DNA from: Cyclostephanos tholiformis
Taxonomy: Eukaryota; Bacillariophyta; Thalassiosirophyceae; Thalassiosirales; Thalassiosiraceae
Assembly (NCBI GenBank): GCA_036939975.1
Contig: JALLPB010001160.1
Span: forward strand, 1 to 10,926
Reading direction: 5' to 3'
Length of the DNA stretch: 10,926 bases
The notes below the pieces were generated by a model. It was not told the origin of the DNA, did no database searches, and saw only the letters and a list, made by a program, of their open reading frames with translations. Shown here piece after piece: positions 1 to 7,417 of the stretch (position 1 is the first letter of the stretch; the number at the start of each line of letters is the position of its first letter). The translations under genes were made by a program, and so were the position numbers.

Positions 1-593
1 GGTATATGGAAGGCGAGAATAAGCTCTGTGCTGCTCTAGGATTAGCTTGTTCAAGTGGACACCAGAGGGGGGCTGTGCTGTTATCATAGCATCAAATCTG
101 TGCTGCGTTTGAAATAGGCAAAAAATCCGGGACTGCAACGAATGACATATTTAAAAAAGTGAGGTATTTGAAAAAGAAGCCCTTTATCTATTTAGCATCT
201 TTAGCTTCCCATTTACGAGACAGCATGTCATTTTTGATGACCAATACTGAGTATTCAATGGTAACAAAACACAAAACCCATATGTTGAAATTCATTTAGG
301 GGCTTTGCACAAAGCCTCCAATATGCTCCATCGATTGATGTGCTTTGCACCCCATCCCCTTGGTGGCATGGTTGTCAAAATTGCTGTCGAGTTACTTACA
401 TTTTAGTCCATGATCTTAAATAATAGTGTACTAGTTAAATATTAATTATTTACTCTATCAGTAATGCAATTTAATTAATTTGCTTCAACCATGCCCTCTC
501 CCAACCCCTTGTATGCATCGCCTTTGCATTGGATGGGCTGTAAATAAAATATCCGTGTTGCTGTAGGGGGCAAAAGCTTGCCATGGTGGGGAT

Positions 594-621
594 GGTTGTG
601 GTTGTGGTTGTGTTTGTGTTT
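594..621. repeat. GGTTGT simple repeat
   Basis: Three perfect GGTTGT units (594-611) are followed by degenerate GTTTGT-like units, giving a G/T-rich low-complexity run on the plus strand. Read as protein it would be a Val-rich run, which is an artefact of the repeat. Confidence 0.75.
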
Positions 622-663
622 TATAATAATTTATATCCTTTTTGCACTGATTCCTATGTGAAA

Positions 664-708
664 AGCTATGGGGTTGGAGTTTTTGTTCCCACCTGAACCC
701 CCATAGCT
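664..708. repeat. Inverted repeat able to form a 12-bp hairpin
   Basis: AGCTATGGGGTT (664-675) is complementary to AACCCCCATAGCT (696-708) with a single bulged C at 698, leaving a 20-nt loop. No coding context explains it. It overlaps the short tandem duplication AGCTGTTA at 705-720. It could be a structured RNA element or a relic of a small inverted-repeat element. Function unknown. Confidence 0.5.
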
Positions 709-1100
709 GTTAAGCTGTTAAGAATGGAGGAGCTCAAAGAGAGATGACTTTGACTAAAGTGAGCCGGAGGAAGTTTGTGAGGGCTTCGCTTAGCAAAAAC
801 TTGGGTGGATGCCTCCACTGAAGAAGTATGCAATAATGCCCTTACTTGCCCCTCTCCCTTCCATCACCTCCTCCCTTAACTTATGTACAATAAACAAAGT
901 AAACCATTACTTTATCTACTAGATTCCGCTAGTATATACATTTATCGTGGTCCCCTGTACTTTGAACTCTCTTCATCCTTGGATGGGTTGGATGTTACAT
1001 CATGACCGACTCAACTGGCATCAAAAATGGCATATTCACCATGTACAGAGTCCACCTATCATCTACATAACTCATACATTGATTTCATTTGTCCTATCCA

Positions 1101-1563
1101 TCACCTTATAAGGACCGAGCTCTCCACGGCTTCTGCAAAAGAAAGCCCAGCTGGTGATAGGCAAATGCAAGCCCAATTATGAATCCTTGCAGAGCAAAGA
1201 TACTCATCCCTTTCAAATGCCTAAACAATTAGTGGTAGTAAATGATAACTTTAACAATAACAATAACTATCATAACATTGATCATTGTAATACTCAGCAC
1301 TGACACACTGAAGGCTGAAGTCTTCAATGACAAGAGGCTCATTATTTGTATTGATTGTGAGCTGTGTGATGACCGTGCATGCCTAGAAAACTTACCTTGC
1401 CACAATATGTGTGGTGGAGACAGACATGGGCAAGAATCTCCCTGAGCTGCCCACTGGTGTCTTGTGACAAGACCACACCTTCCACTGCATTTTTTCCTGC
1501 TCATCATTCTCAGCAGGGTTGCATCAGTTGTGGGGTATTTATACCCACAGCTGCCTTCATTTG
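1101..1563 (-). other. Possible pair of exons, Cys-rich peptide (weak)
   Basis: This is a splice-site argument only. On the minus strand a pyrimidine-rich acceptor ending TTTGCAG precedes position 1563, and a consensus donor CAAG|GTAAGT follows position 1396. Between them is a 168-nt segment open in only one frame, starting and ending in phase 1, with five cysteines and the peptide NEGSCGYKYP near its start. A second strong acceptor (TTTCTTTTGCAG) ends at 1133. Joining 1396 to 1132 across a 263-nt intron keeps the frame for ten more residues to a TGA at 1101-1103. No first exon or start codon was found upstream, and no family is recognised. The palindrome GGGTATAAATACCC (1533-1546) lies inside the putative exon and also reads as a TATA box, an alternative explanation. 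It conflicts with the plus-strand ORF at 1242-1445. Confidence 0.22.
1242..1445 (+). CDS. Candidate small secreted Cys-rich peptide (weak)
   Basis: A 67-codon ATG-initiated ORF with the layout of a secreted cysteine-rich peptide. Residues 2-19 are almost purely Ile/Thr/Leu/Val, resembling a signal peptide core. A short polar stretch follows. The C-terminal half carries six cysteines at 36, 39, 42, 47, 53 and 57 (C-x2-C-x2-C-x4-C-x5-C-x3-C), including CIDCELCDD and CHNMCGG. No family is recognised. The hydrophobic part is encoded by a near-simple AT-rich repeat, so it may be accidental. The opposite strand carries good splice signals across the same bases, and both readings cannot be real. No promoter or polyadenylation signal was identified. 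Confidence 0.22.
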   Translation: MITLTITITIITLIIVILSTDTLKAEVFNDKRLIICIDCELCDDRACLENLPCHNMCGGDRHGQESP

Positions 1564-2171
1564 CTGCAAATGAATATCCCAGGTCATTAGGCAAGGCCAA
1601 GAACTAAATAGATAACATGTTTGCAAGTATTACTCAGAAGCCAAAATATATTGTAGTGGTTATTCTTGGGGCTTCCTTCAAACAGTCCACTTCGATCGAG
1701 GCCTGAAAATTTGACATTAGAATTTTTCTATCCTACTTTTTTTAAATAATAACATGCTCCTCAGTCATAACAGAAAGCCTTTTGCATGATGCTTATCTAT
1801 GGGCATGAGCTGAAGTAATCGCACTGGGAGCTTGCAGGAGCCAACAATGCAAAAGCAAGACCATCTGTACAGAGTTACATACATCAAGATGAATTAGACT
1901 TTTTGGCTCTTGCACAAAAGTGATAAGTGGGTTCATACTCTAGACACAATCTTCCTTTCATAATAACATGTAGTATTATTGGGTTGCAATAAAACATCTG
2001 GTCAAATCTTGTGTAGGTTTTTACACATAATATGTCATTGCTTTTGTGGACTTATTCGAACCATAGATCTGGCGAGAGAGTAGTACAGGAGGGAAGTACC
2101 AAAGAAAATGATGTGAGCATAGAAGATCGTATTAGTTAGCACCATTGTGAGTATTACTACAGTCGTCAATC
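1564..2171. other. AT-rich interval, nothing certain
   Basis: No gene is supported here. On the minus strand a CTGTACAG acceptor-like site is directly followed by an ATG opening a 23-codon reading frame (about 1795-1863), whose start MVLLLHCWLLQAPSA looks like a signal peptide. It ends at TAA with no good donor nearby, so it cannot be linked to the exon-like segment at 1396-1563. On the plus strand GTGAGT (from about 2147) and ACTACAG (ending 2162) lie just before the small ORF at 2172, too close together to be one intron. Confidence 0.4.
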
Positions 2172-2363
2172 ATGGGTGCTGGAGATAAAAAAAAACCTGG
2201 AGAAAAGATGAACCGAAAGTCAGTCTCCAAGGAAACGTTCCTCATACCACCAGCTGAGCTTCCCCAAGCAGCCTCGTTTCAGCATAACGATCCTAATACT
2301 GAAGCTGCTGAACCAAATGAATGCCGGAAAAAAAAAAGCATCGAGTCTAGAAAGAGACTGTAA
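2172..2363 (+). CDS. Small Lys-rich hypothetical protein (doubtful)
   Basis: A 63-codon ORF with a good eukaryotic start context (ATCATGG, A at -3 and G at +4). An in-frame TGA lies at 2148, so this ATG is the first possible start. The product is hydrophilic, Lys/Glu/Asn-rich, basic at both ends (KKKPGEKMNRK near the start, RKKKSIESRKRL at the end), with no membrane segment or recognisable domain. The TAA at 2361-2363 lies 21 nt from the stop of the convergent E2 gene, so their 3' UTRs would overlap. Two homopolymer A runs (about 2188-2196 and 2329-2338) lie inside, so a one-base error would destroy the frame. It could also be simply the 3' UTR region of the E2 gene read backwards. Confidence 0.3.
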   Translation: MGAGDKKKPGEKMNRKSVSKETFLIPPAELPQAASFQHNDPNTEAAEPNECRKKKSIESRKRL

Positions 2364-2384
2364 AATCTTAAAATGCTCATCCAA

Positions 2385-3032
2385 TCAGCAATCCTCCTGA
2401 CTCTTCCTCACGCACTGGCGGACTTTCTTTTTGAAGCCCGCCCGATCATTACGCCATTGTATGGCGGCATCCAAATTTGCTGGACTCTCATCGTTAGGAT
2501 CCGACAGCATAGAAATGACAGAGATAAGGATCTGCTCCACCCCGAGAATGGGCCTCCACCTCTCCTCGGCCGTCTCGAGTTGGTTGTGTGGGTCCTCCCC
2601 CGGATCGTGGAGGATGGAGATGCAAACCTCCCCGTTCTCGTAAATATTCGGATGCCACATTTCCGACTGAAAGGTCATCGTGGGAGGCTTATTGGGAAAA
2701 TCTTTGGGGAAGACCAGTCGGGCCTTGAAGAAGCCGCCCTCGTAGAGGGTGCCGTCGGGGCCCATGATGAGGATTTCCCAATCGTAGACGTTGCTTTCGT
2801 CAGTGAGCCCCACGGACACGAGATCGATCGGATTCTTGGCCAGCTCTGTATGTCACCGTCGTTTGATATCGAACCATCGTACAAAAAATAGAAATAAGGG
2901 GGGAGGCCGGGGGAGGGAGCGAGCAGTTGTGGGAGATTTCAACCGATACGCGGCAAGACGGGTCAGCGGTCAGCGGCCCCTGCACTCACCTATGAGCTGT
3001 CTCTTCAGGAGTTCGGTCCCGTAGTCCGTCAT
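2385..3032 (-). CDS. Ubiquitin-conjugating enzyme E2, UBE2G1/Ubc7 type
   Basis: A ubiquitin E2 that accepts ubiquitin from E1 as a thioester on its catalytic Cys and passes it, with a RING ligase, to substrates or growing chains. Two exons: 2990-3032 (43 nt) and 2385-2845 (461 nt), joined across a 144-nt GT-AG intron in phase 1, giving 167 residues; human UBE2G1 has 170. The ATG at 3032 starts MTDYGTELLKRQLIELAKNP, which matches the N-terminal helix of this family. The UBC fold is complete: WEILIMGP (37-44), the HPN motif (79-81), catalytic Cys89 in GEVCISILH, and the acidic loop HDPGEDPHNQ (94-103) that marks Ubc7/UBE2G/Cdc34-type E2s. The C-terminus CVRKSQE matches UBE2G1 better than UBE2G2. 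There is no transmembrane tail, so it is expected to be cytosolic or nuclear. Assignment between the G1 and G2 branches rests on remembered sequences. Confidence 0.94.
2846..2989 (-). other. Spliceosomal intron of the E2 gene
   Basis: The donor is ATAG|GTGAGT and the acceptor is ACATACAG|AGCTGG, 144 nt in all. Splicing joins G to AG to form a Glu codon and restores the canonical E2 N-terminal helix, which is strong evidence that the junction is right. Confidence 0.92.
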
Positions 3033-3270
3033 TGTTAATGGTTATTTACGATACTGTTTCACTCGGTTACAAAAAGGCTGATCAGAACTGTCAAGCGGTT
3101 GCTGGAGGTCGACACTGCATCGATGATCGACTTGATTGATTAAAATCTCTCTTCGTCTTTCTCCGACGGTTTCGTCTGTAAAAAAAAAGGGATTGTGTGT
3201 GAACAACGAGTAATACGATACTAATATTATTATTTACGGTACGATATCTATTTAACAGAGAATAAAATAA
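3033..3270 (-). promoter_or_regulatory. 5' leader and probable promoter of the E2 gene
   Basis: Upstream of the E2 ATG. A very strong minus-strand acceptor, a T-rich run ending TTTTTACAG, has its AG at 3176-3177, and a GTAAAT donor lies at 3237. This suggests a 62-nt intron in the 5' UTR (3176-3237). The transcription start would then lie further upstream, beyond about 3240. No TATA box was identified with confidence. Confidence 0.35.
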
Positions 3271-5145
3271 TTGTTACGAGCTGTTCGGAGTCATCAAGAG
3301 CTTGTTCCTAAACAAGGGCAACACTTACAACATCCTCGTACATCGTACATGCCATTCCCAATTTTCACCCACTGCCAGTCCATTCGTTTACATCACGTCG
3401 GGCGGGGGATGCGCTATATCCCAAATCACCATCGCCCTAGGCCTACACCCCATTCTACAGGCAACCTTCCATTGTTGCCATTCGGCGAGTCTCCTCCTTA
3501 CCCTAAGTACCACGAATCGCAAAGCGAATGCCACACTGAAACAATTGCGAGAATGGCAATGGATCTGCGAGTCGGTCTTGGTGTGTCCGTGGGCGGGGAT
3601 AGGTATACCTGCTGATGATCGTCACATGGATGCCTTCCAACTGAGGAGGAGCTTGTTTTCATCGTCATCTGCATCATCACTTCCAATTTCATCAGCCTCG
3701 ACGCCACTTTCATCGTCGTCTTTATGAGAGGTTACAGGTCAGCGACACATTGACGCCAAGAGCAAATGTTTCACTTTCGTAGATTTAATCGCATGCATCG
3801 GGGGATTTAGAGTCGCTATGAGACGTTTGAATTGGTAGCTGCGAGATTGATCAATATTCATGGGACATCTGCCGACGTAACTTTAACCAAGTGAACCACA
3901 ATACAATTCCGGAAGAGAATTCTTCGTCAATGACATCATTCGATGAGAGATACATCATGATACCGTTGATGTCATATTTGGCAGGTTCTCTTGTCAGAGT
4001 TTCTTGACGTTAGCCAGCTTTCCAACAAATGTACTGAAAGGGAACAAAAGCGACGAGGGCAGCGCCCAGGTCATGGCTTGATGGGATCGTCCCAATGTTG
4101 CAGAGACGGCAATTTTTATACTGGAGAATGTGAAAGGTTTGATGGAGCTTGACGACATAAGTCTTTTGAAGAAGACTCTCCTCATTGGCAGAGTCTGGAT
4201 ACTTTGTTAGCCACACGTCAGTTGACGTCTTGGTTTTTGCCACAATGAAGAGAGCTCATTTACTCGGTATGGTTGGATTTGTTACGCGATGAAAGATCTG
4301 AAAGTCTCACTAGGTTCAAGCAAAAGGATGAATATCTGAGAGAGAAGTACCAACTATACTTGCCATTATGAATGTTATCACCACAGAAAACAGCGACTGA
4401 GACAATAACGCTATCCACCCCATGCCGCCCCCTAATGTACACGTACACATCTCTTCCTTCTTTGTGTCTGGGCGATGTTCTAAAGACTAATGAATCCGTT
4501 TACCTAAGTGTTGTGACAGAATCAAAAACCCAACACTTGGTCGATTCTTTACTCCGAGAGAATGGTAGGTCATATCATACTTGAAGTCTCTACCATAATG
4601 ATTGCCGCTTAGTCGGCGCCAGGGATTTCCGGAATAGTCCAAGATTGGTGACTGCTCGCAGAGAGTTTCATTCCTCACTTCTTCCGCCAGATATGTAACG
4701 CTGCGTCGAATCATTGTGGCGCTTCAACTGCAGAAGTTGCCATATCTTTGTCCTTCATGCCAGCGAAGACGATCAGGGTGAAAAGTATCACGACATGAGA
4801 ACTTCAGGCACTACCATAACATCTCGCTGCGGCCTTCTTGTTTTCGAGCTCATTCTAAGAAAAGATGCTAGCACTTTTGGTCGACGCAGCGATTTAGAAC
4901 TTAACCGAATTGAGGAAATACGATACTCAAAGCGCGCGTGCGAAGTTGAAGTCATTTTTCTTGGTGGCAAGGAGATGATCTGCAAAAAGAATGTTGCGAA
5001 TGTACCAGTTTGAGGAAGTGCATAAGCGTATTGAGGAGGGTACCAACTGACTGATACACATCGGACATAATATAGTGTAGCGCAGGTGAAATAGAGGCAG
5101 TTGCACGGAAACTAGGCGCGCTCTTCTTGAATCCTTGCCGACTTT
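3271..5145. other. 1.9-kb interval with unresolved coding potential
   Basis: No gene can be called safely. In 3271-3727 several frames are open at once: two on the plus strand (3271-3615 and 3302-3727, neither beginning with ATG) and parts of two on the minus strand, including an acidic one, DDDESGVEADEIGSDDADDD (within 3661-3720). In 3721-5013 one plus-strand frame reads as protein-like blocks broken by stops, ending in an open block 4702-5013 (first ATG 4795, 72 codons, acidic/basic mixed, for example LELNRIEEIRYSKR). On the minus strand a two-exon model (4581-4714 plus 4260-4479, with a 101-nt GT-AG intron) gives 117 residues. None of these resembles a family I recognise. A decayed transposon or pseudogene, or an unrecognised short-exon gene, fits equally well. 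Confidence 0.35.
4215..4228. promoter_or_regulatory. Inverted pair of bZIP/CRE-like half-sites
   Basis: ACGTCA (4215-4220) and TGACGT (4223-4228) face each other across two bases. Further copies TGACGT (4005-4010) and TGACGC (3751-3756) lie nearby. TGACGT, ACGTCA and TGACGC are the CO2/cAMP-responsive elements described in diatom carbonic anhydrase promoters. Whether any gene here uses them is unknown. Confidence 0.3.
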
Positions 5146-7401
5146 CTACATCAGGGCACGCCGGGTGCCGAACGACACTCTTCTTGGTCGCACATACTCA
5201 TCTGCTGTTATACTGCTGAATCCCCAAAATGATCCTGGCCTATCTGGGAGATCATCGTCGTCTTTCCCACCTACCCTTTGAAACTTCCATCCCAAGTGTC
5301 CTGAACATATTGAACAGTGAGCAATCTGCCAACTATATCCAGGAAACCACGAATCCCTTGTTTCTGGGAGACCAACTAAGAAAACATTATCATCAATCTT
5401 CCTCAATGTGATGGTCTTATGAACAACACCATGCTCATTGACGTAGTGCCCGCTGATCCCCGCTGATCCTCCAACGGAAAAAATATGTTTTATTTGAGAT
5501 ATTGTTGCCCCACAGTGCTTGCAACGTAAAATCATCGATTCTTGTCGCTTATCATCTAGTTTCTGAATAATAAACCTAAGCTGCTGCACAGTACATGTCA
5601 TATCTAATAAATCTAGGCGATCGTCTTGAGATAAAGGCATGTTGGAAGAGATCCAATTTGAGAAGGCGGATGGATCTAAAACTTGAATTGATGATGCTGT
5701 TGATGTTTCAGCAGCATTTGCTTCAATCATATGACCATTTTGTTCACAGCGCAATCCGGCAGCTGAGGGAAGAATAACACGAAGACCTTTGAACTGCTCT
5801 TCTTGGATAAGATTGCATATTTTCTGACATAACTTCCACGGCCATATTGCGTGATAGGCAATAGCAGGGGTCGACGAACGGAATGCTAAATTGCGTATCG
5901 CATTATTGAGTCCATCTTCGTGAACACCTCTTCTCGAGCTCCACATCACTAAGGGGTCGCCTTCCTCTTCGATTTCAACACGGGACGAATTTACAGTTGG
6001 TATTGTAATTGAGAATTTGGCGTTGCCAGGCGGTTGCAATATCCATGATGGAGGCAGAGATGCGCTACCATCATTTATCGGTTCAATAAAATACACCGGG
6101 ATTTTATTAGTTTCATCTTTGTCGGGATGGAGGAGCCTGCATCTTTGAGTGCCAAGAACTGTCAGAACCAGCTCCTCTGCCCTCGAGGAACGATGACCCT
6201 GTGGCATGCCTCTAGTAAGAATAGTTTCTTCATGGGTGAAGGTGATGGTTGCCATAGTACCTATTCTCCCTATCAGTGGATCATCATTTAGCGCCGGCCT
6301 TACTGCGGGACGAAAGATACCAGTATCGCTTTCTTCATCTGATAATTGCTGGCTGCTTTCTCCAATATCTGCTCCTGCGGACTCTAATAGATCAGTTTCA
6401 GATCGACTAGGATGATGACCACTATCTATTTCTATACGCTCGGATGCTCGCCTCCTCGCATGTGCGCGCGACCTCAATGCAGTTACACCCAGACGTATCA
6501 AATCAACTCGCCAACGACCCATCGTTCCTCGACCTTCTCTTGGACGATGTCTACCGCTGCGACGAGTCCCAGTAGTAACGTGCGGCAAGATAACCATTCG
6601 CACTTCTCCCATGTGCCCTCCTGTACCTTGACGAGAACCGTGTAATTCTCGTGCGTCGTCAATGAGAGCTCCTAGATAAGCGACCCAATTTCGATCACTC
6701 ACTCTCAGAGGAAGTTTTTCTCCGGGAAAGAGAACAATATCATCTATCTCGAATATTGCCAACGATGTGGTCTCGAGACTGGATGAGTTGTCTTCAATTA
6801 ATTCACCATTTCCGTCGTCTCTATCTAACCAATGCCATTGCTTTTCTGCGGAAATCCACTCCTCTGGAAATAGCGGCTGAGCCGTGGGTAGGTAAGGATG
6901 ATTCTTGGCAGGTTGTGGAGTATCAAGTATATCGTCATGCCTGCTACTTCTATTCTCGCTTCTTCTGCTTTCTTCATCAGAATCCGATGACTCATCCATT
7001 GAACCAGGTGAATGTATAGCGTAATAGCTCCCCGATATATTTCCGAGCAGACTTAATTCTGAGCGGTCATCGTTTTCATTGCTATCAGCTCCTTCACTAC
7101 CGATACTACTGGATAATCTATCCTCAGCGTCATTTTCCTCAGATTCCCCATAATTTTGACTTACATCATCGGCACTTAAAAAATCACCATCGATAAGAAG
7201 GTCAACGGATGGATCTGATATTATTCCTCCTTGATTATCGTGGCACCTACTTTCTTCCACCGGATCTGGTTGGAGTACATCGTCTTCTTCATACTCGCCG
7301 TCTTCGTGCTGTTGCGATACTACTTGTTCCTGCGGTAGCAACGATTGATCATCATTTAGCCCCTGCAGTGTATCCACTCCGTTGTCGTTGTCATCGTCCA
7401 T
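5146..7401 (-). CDS. Cereblon homologue: LON N-terminal + CULT domains
   Basis: Predicted substrate receptor of the CUL4-DDB1 E3 ligase, nuclear or cytosolic. Single exon, 751 residues against 442 in human CRBN. In order: an acidic, Ser/Asp/Glu-rich disordered N-terminus (1-215); the LON domain starting IDDIVLFPGEKLPLRV (219-234), interrupted by an Arg-rich then acidic insert (about 276-373), resuming at GRIGTMATITFTHEE (378-392) to about 475; a linker with AIWPWKLCQKICNLIQEEQ (518-536) and a helix at 577-616 matching the human DDB1-binding region; and the CULT domain (about 622-730). Zinc ligands are C627, C630, C696 and C699. The tri-Trp pocket W685, W691, W705 plus F707 has exactly the human spacing (380, 386, 400, 402). 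The C-terminus PGSFWGFSS also aligns. The start is firm, with an in-frame TGA nine bases upstream and a strong context (ATCATGG). A 40-codon upstream ORF precedes it. Orthology is inferred without a tree. Confidence 0.92.
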   Translation of the reverse strand: MDDDNDNGVDTLQGLNDDQSLLPQEQVVSQQHEDGEYEEDDVLQPDPVEESRCHDNQGGIISDPSVDLLIDGDFLSADDVSQNYGESEENDAEDRLSSSIGSEGADSNENDDRSELSLLGNISGSYYAIHSPGSMDESSDSDEESRRSENRSSRHDDILDTPQPAKNHPYLPTAQPLFPEEWISAEKQWHWLDRDDGNGELIEDNSSSLETTSLAIFEIDDIVLFPGEKLPLRVSDRNWVAYLGALIDDARELHGSRQGTGGHMGEVRMVILPHVTTGTRRSGRHRPREGRGTMGRWRVDLIRLGVTALRSRAHARRRASERIEIDSGHHPSRSETDLLESAGADIGESSQQLSDEESDTGIFRPAVRPALNDDPLIGRIGTMATITFTHEETILTRGMPQGHRSSRAEELVLTVLGTQRCRLLHPDKDETNKIPVYFIEPINDGSASLPPSWILQPPGNAKFSITIPTVNSSRVEIEEEGDPLVMWSSRRGVHEDGLNNAIRNLAFRSSTPAIAYHAIWPWKLCQKICNLIQEEQFKGLRVILPSAAGLRCEQNGHMIEANAAETSTASSIQVLDPSAFSNWISSNMPLSQDDRLDLLDMTCTVQQLRFIIQKLDDKRQESMILRCKHCGATISQIKHIFSVGGSAGISGHYVNEHGVVHKTITLRKIDDNVFLVGLPETRDSWFPGYSWQIAHCSICSGHLGWKFQRVGGKDDDDLPDRPGSFWGFSSITADEYVRPRRVSFGTRRALM

Positions 7402-7417
7402 GATGTTTCACATCATG
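7399..7417 (-). promoter_or_regulatory. Hairpin containing the cereblon start codon
   Basis: In the mRNA sense CATGATGT-GAA-ACATCATG is an 8-bp perfect stem with a 3-nt loop. The last three bases of the 3' arm are the cereblon ATG. The 5' arm contains the end of the upstream ORF (ATG ATG TGA). Because the first arm is 5' of the start, the stem could slow initiation if the leader begins upstream of it. Confidence 0.5.

Larger units (their letters stand above)
1..1100. other. AT-rich stretch without a supported gene
   Basis: No convincing coding region was seen on either strand. Short open stretches lack both a good start context and protein-like composition. The stretch contains a GGTTGT simple repeat (594-621), a long imperfect hairpin (664-708), an 8-bp tandem duplication AGCTGTTA (705-720) and a perfect 10-bp palindrome CCTTATAAGG just beyond its end (1104-1113). 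By eye it is more AT-rich than the gene-bearing right part of the window. It could be intergenic DNA, a long UTR or intron, or decayed repeat sequence. Confidence 0.5.

Noticed and set aside
2373..2891. 172-codon plus-strand ORF across the E2 gene
   Set aside because: It is the antisense shadow of the E2 exon, whose minus-strand frame encodes an unmistakable UBC domain.
3930..3975. 9-bp inverted repeat ATGACATCA / TGATGTCAT
   Set aside because: The arms are separated by 28 bases with no extension; short and probably chance, and no terminal-repeat or target-site structure accompanies it.
6206..7403. Plus-strand ORFs opposite the cereblon N-terminal half
   Set aside because: Antisense shadows of acidic, Ser-rich coding sequence.
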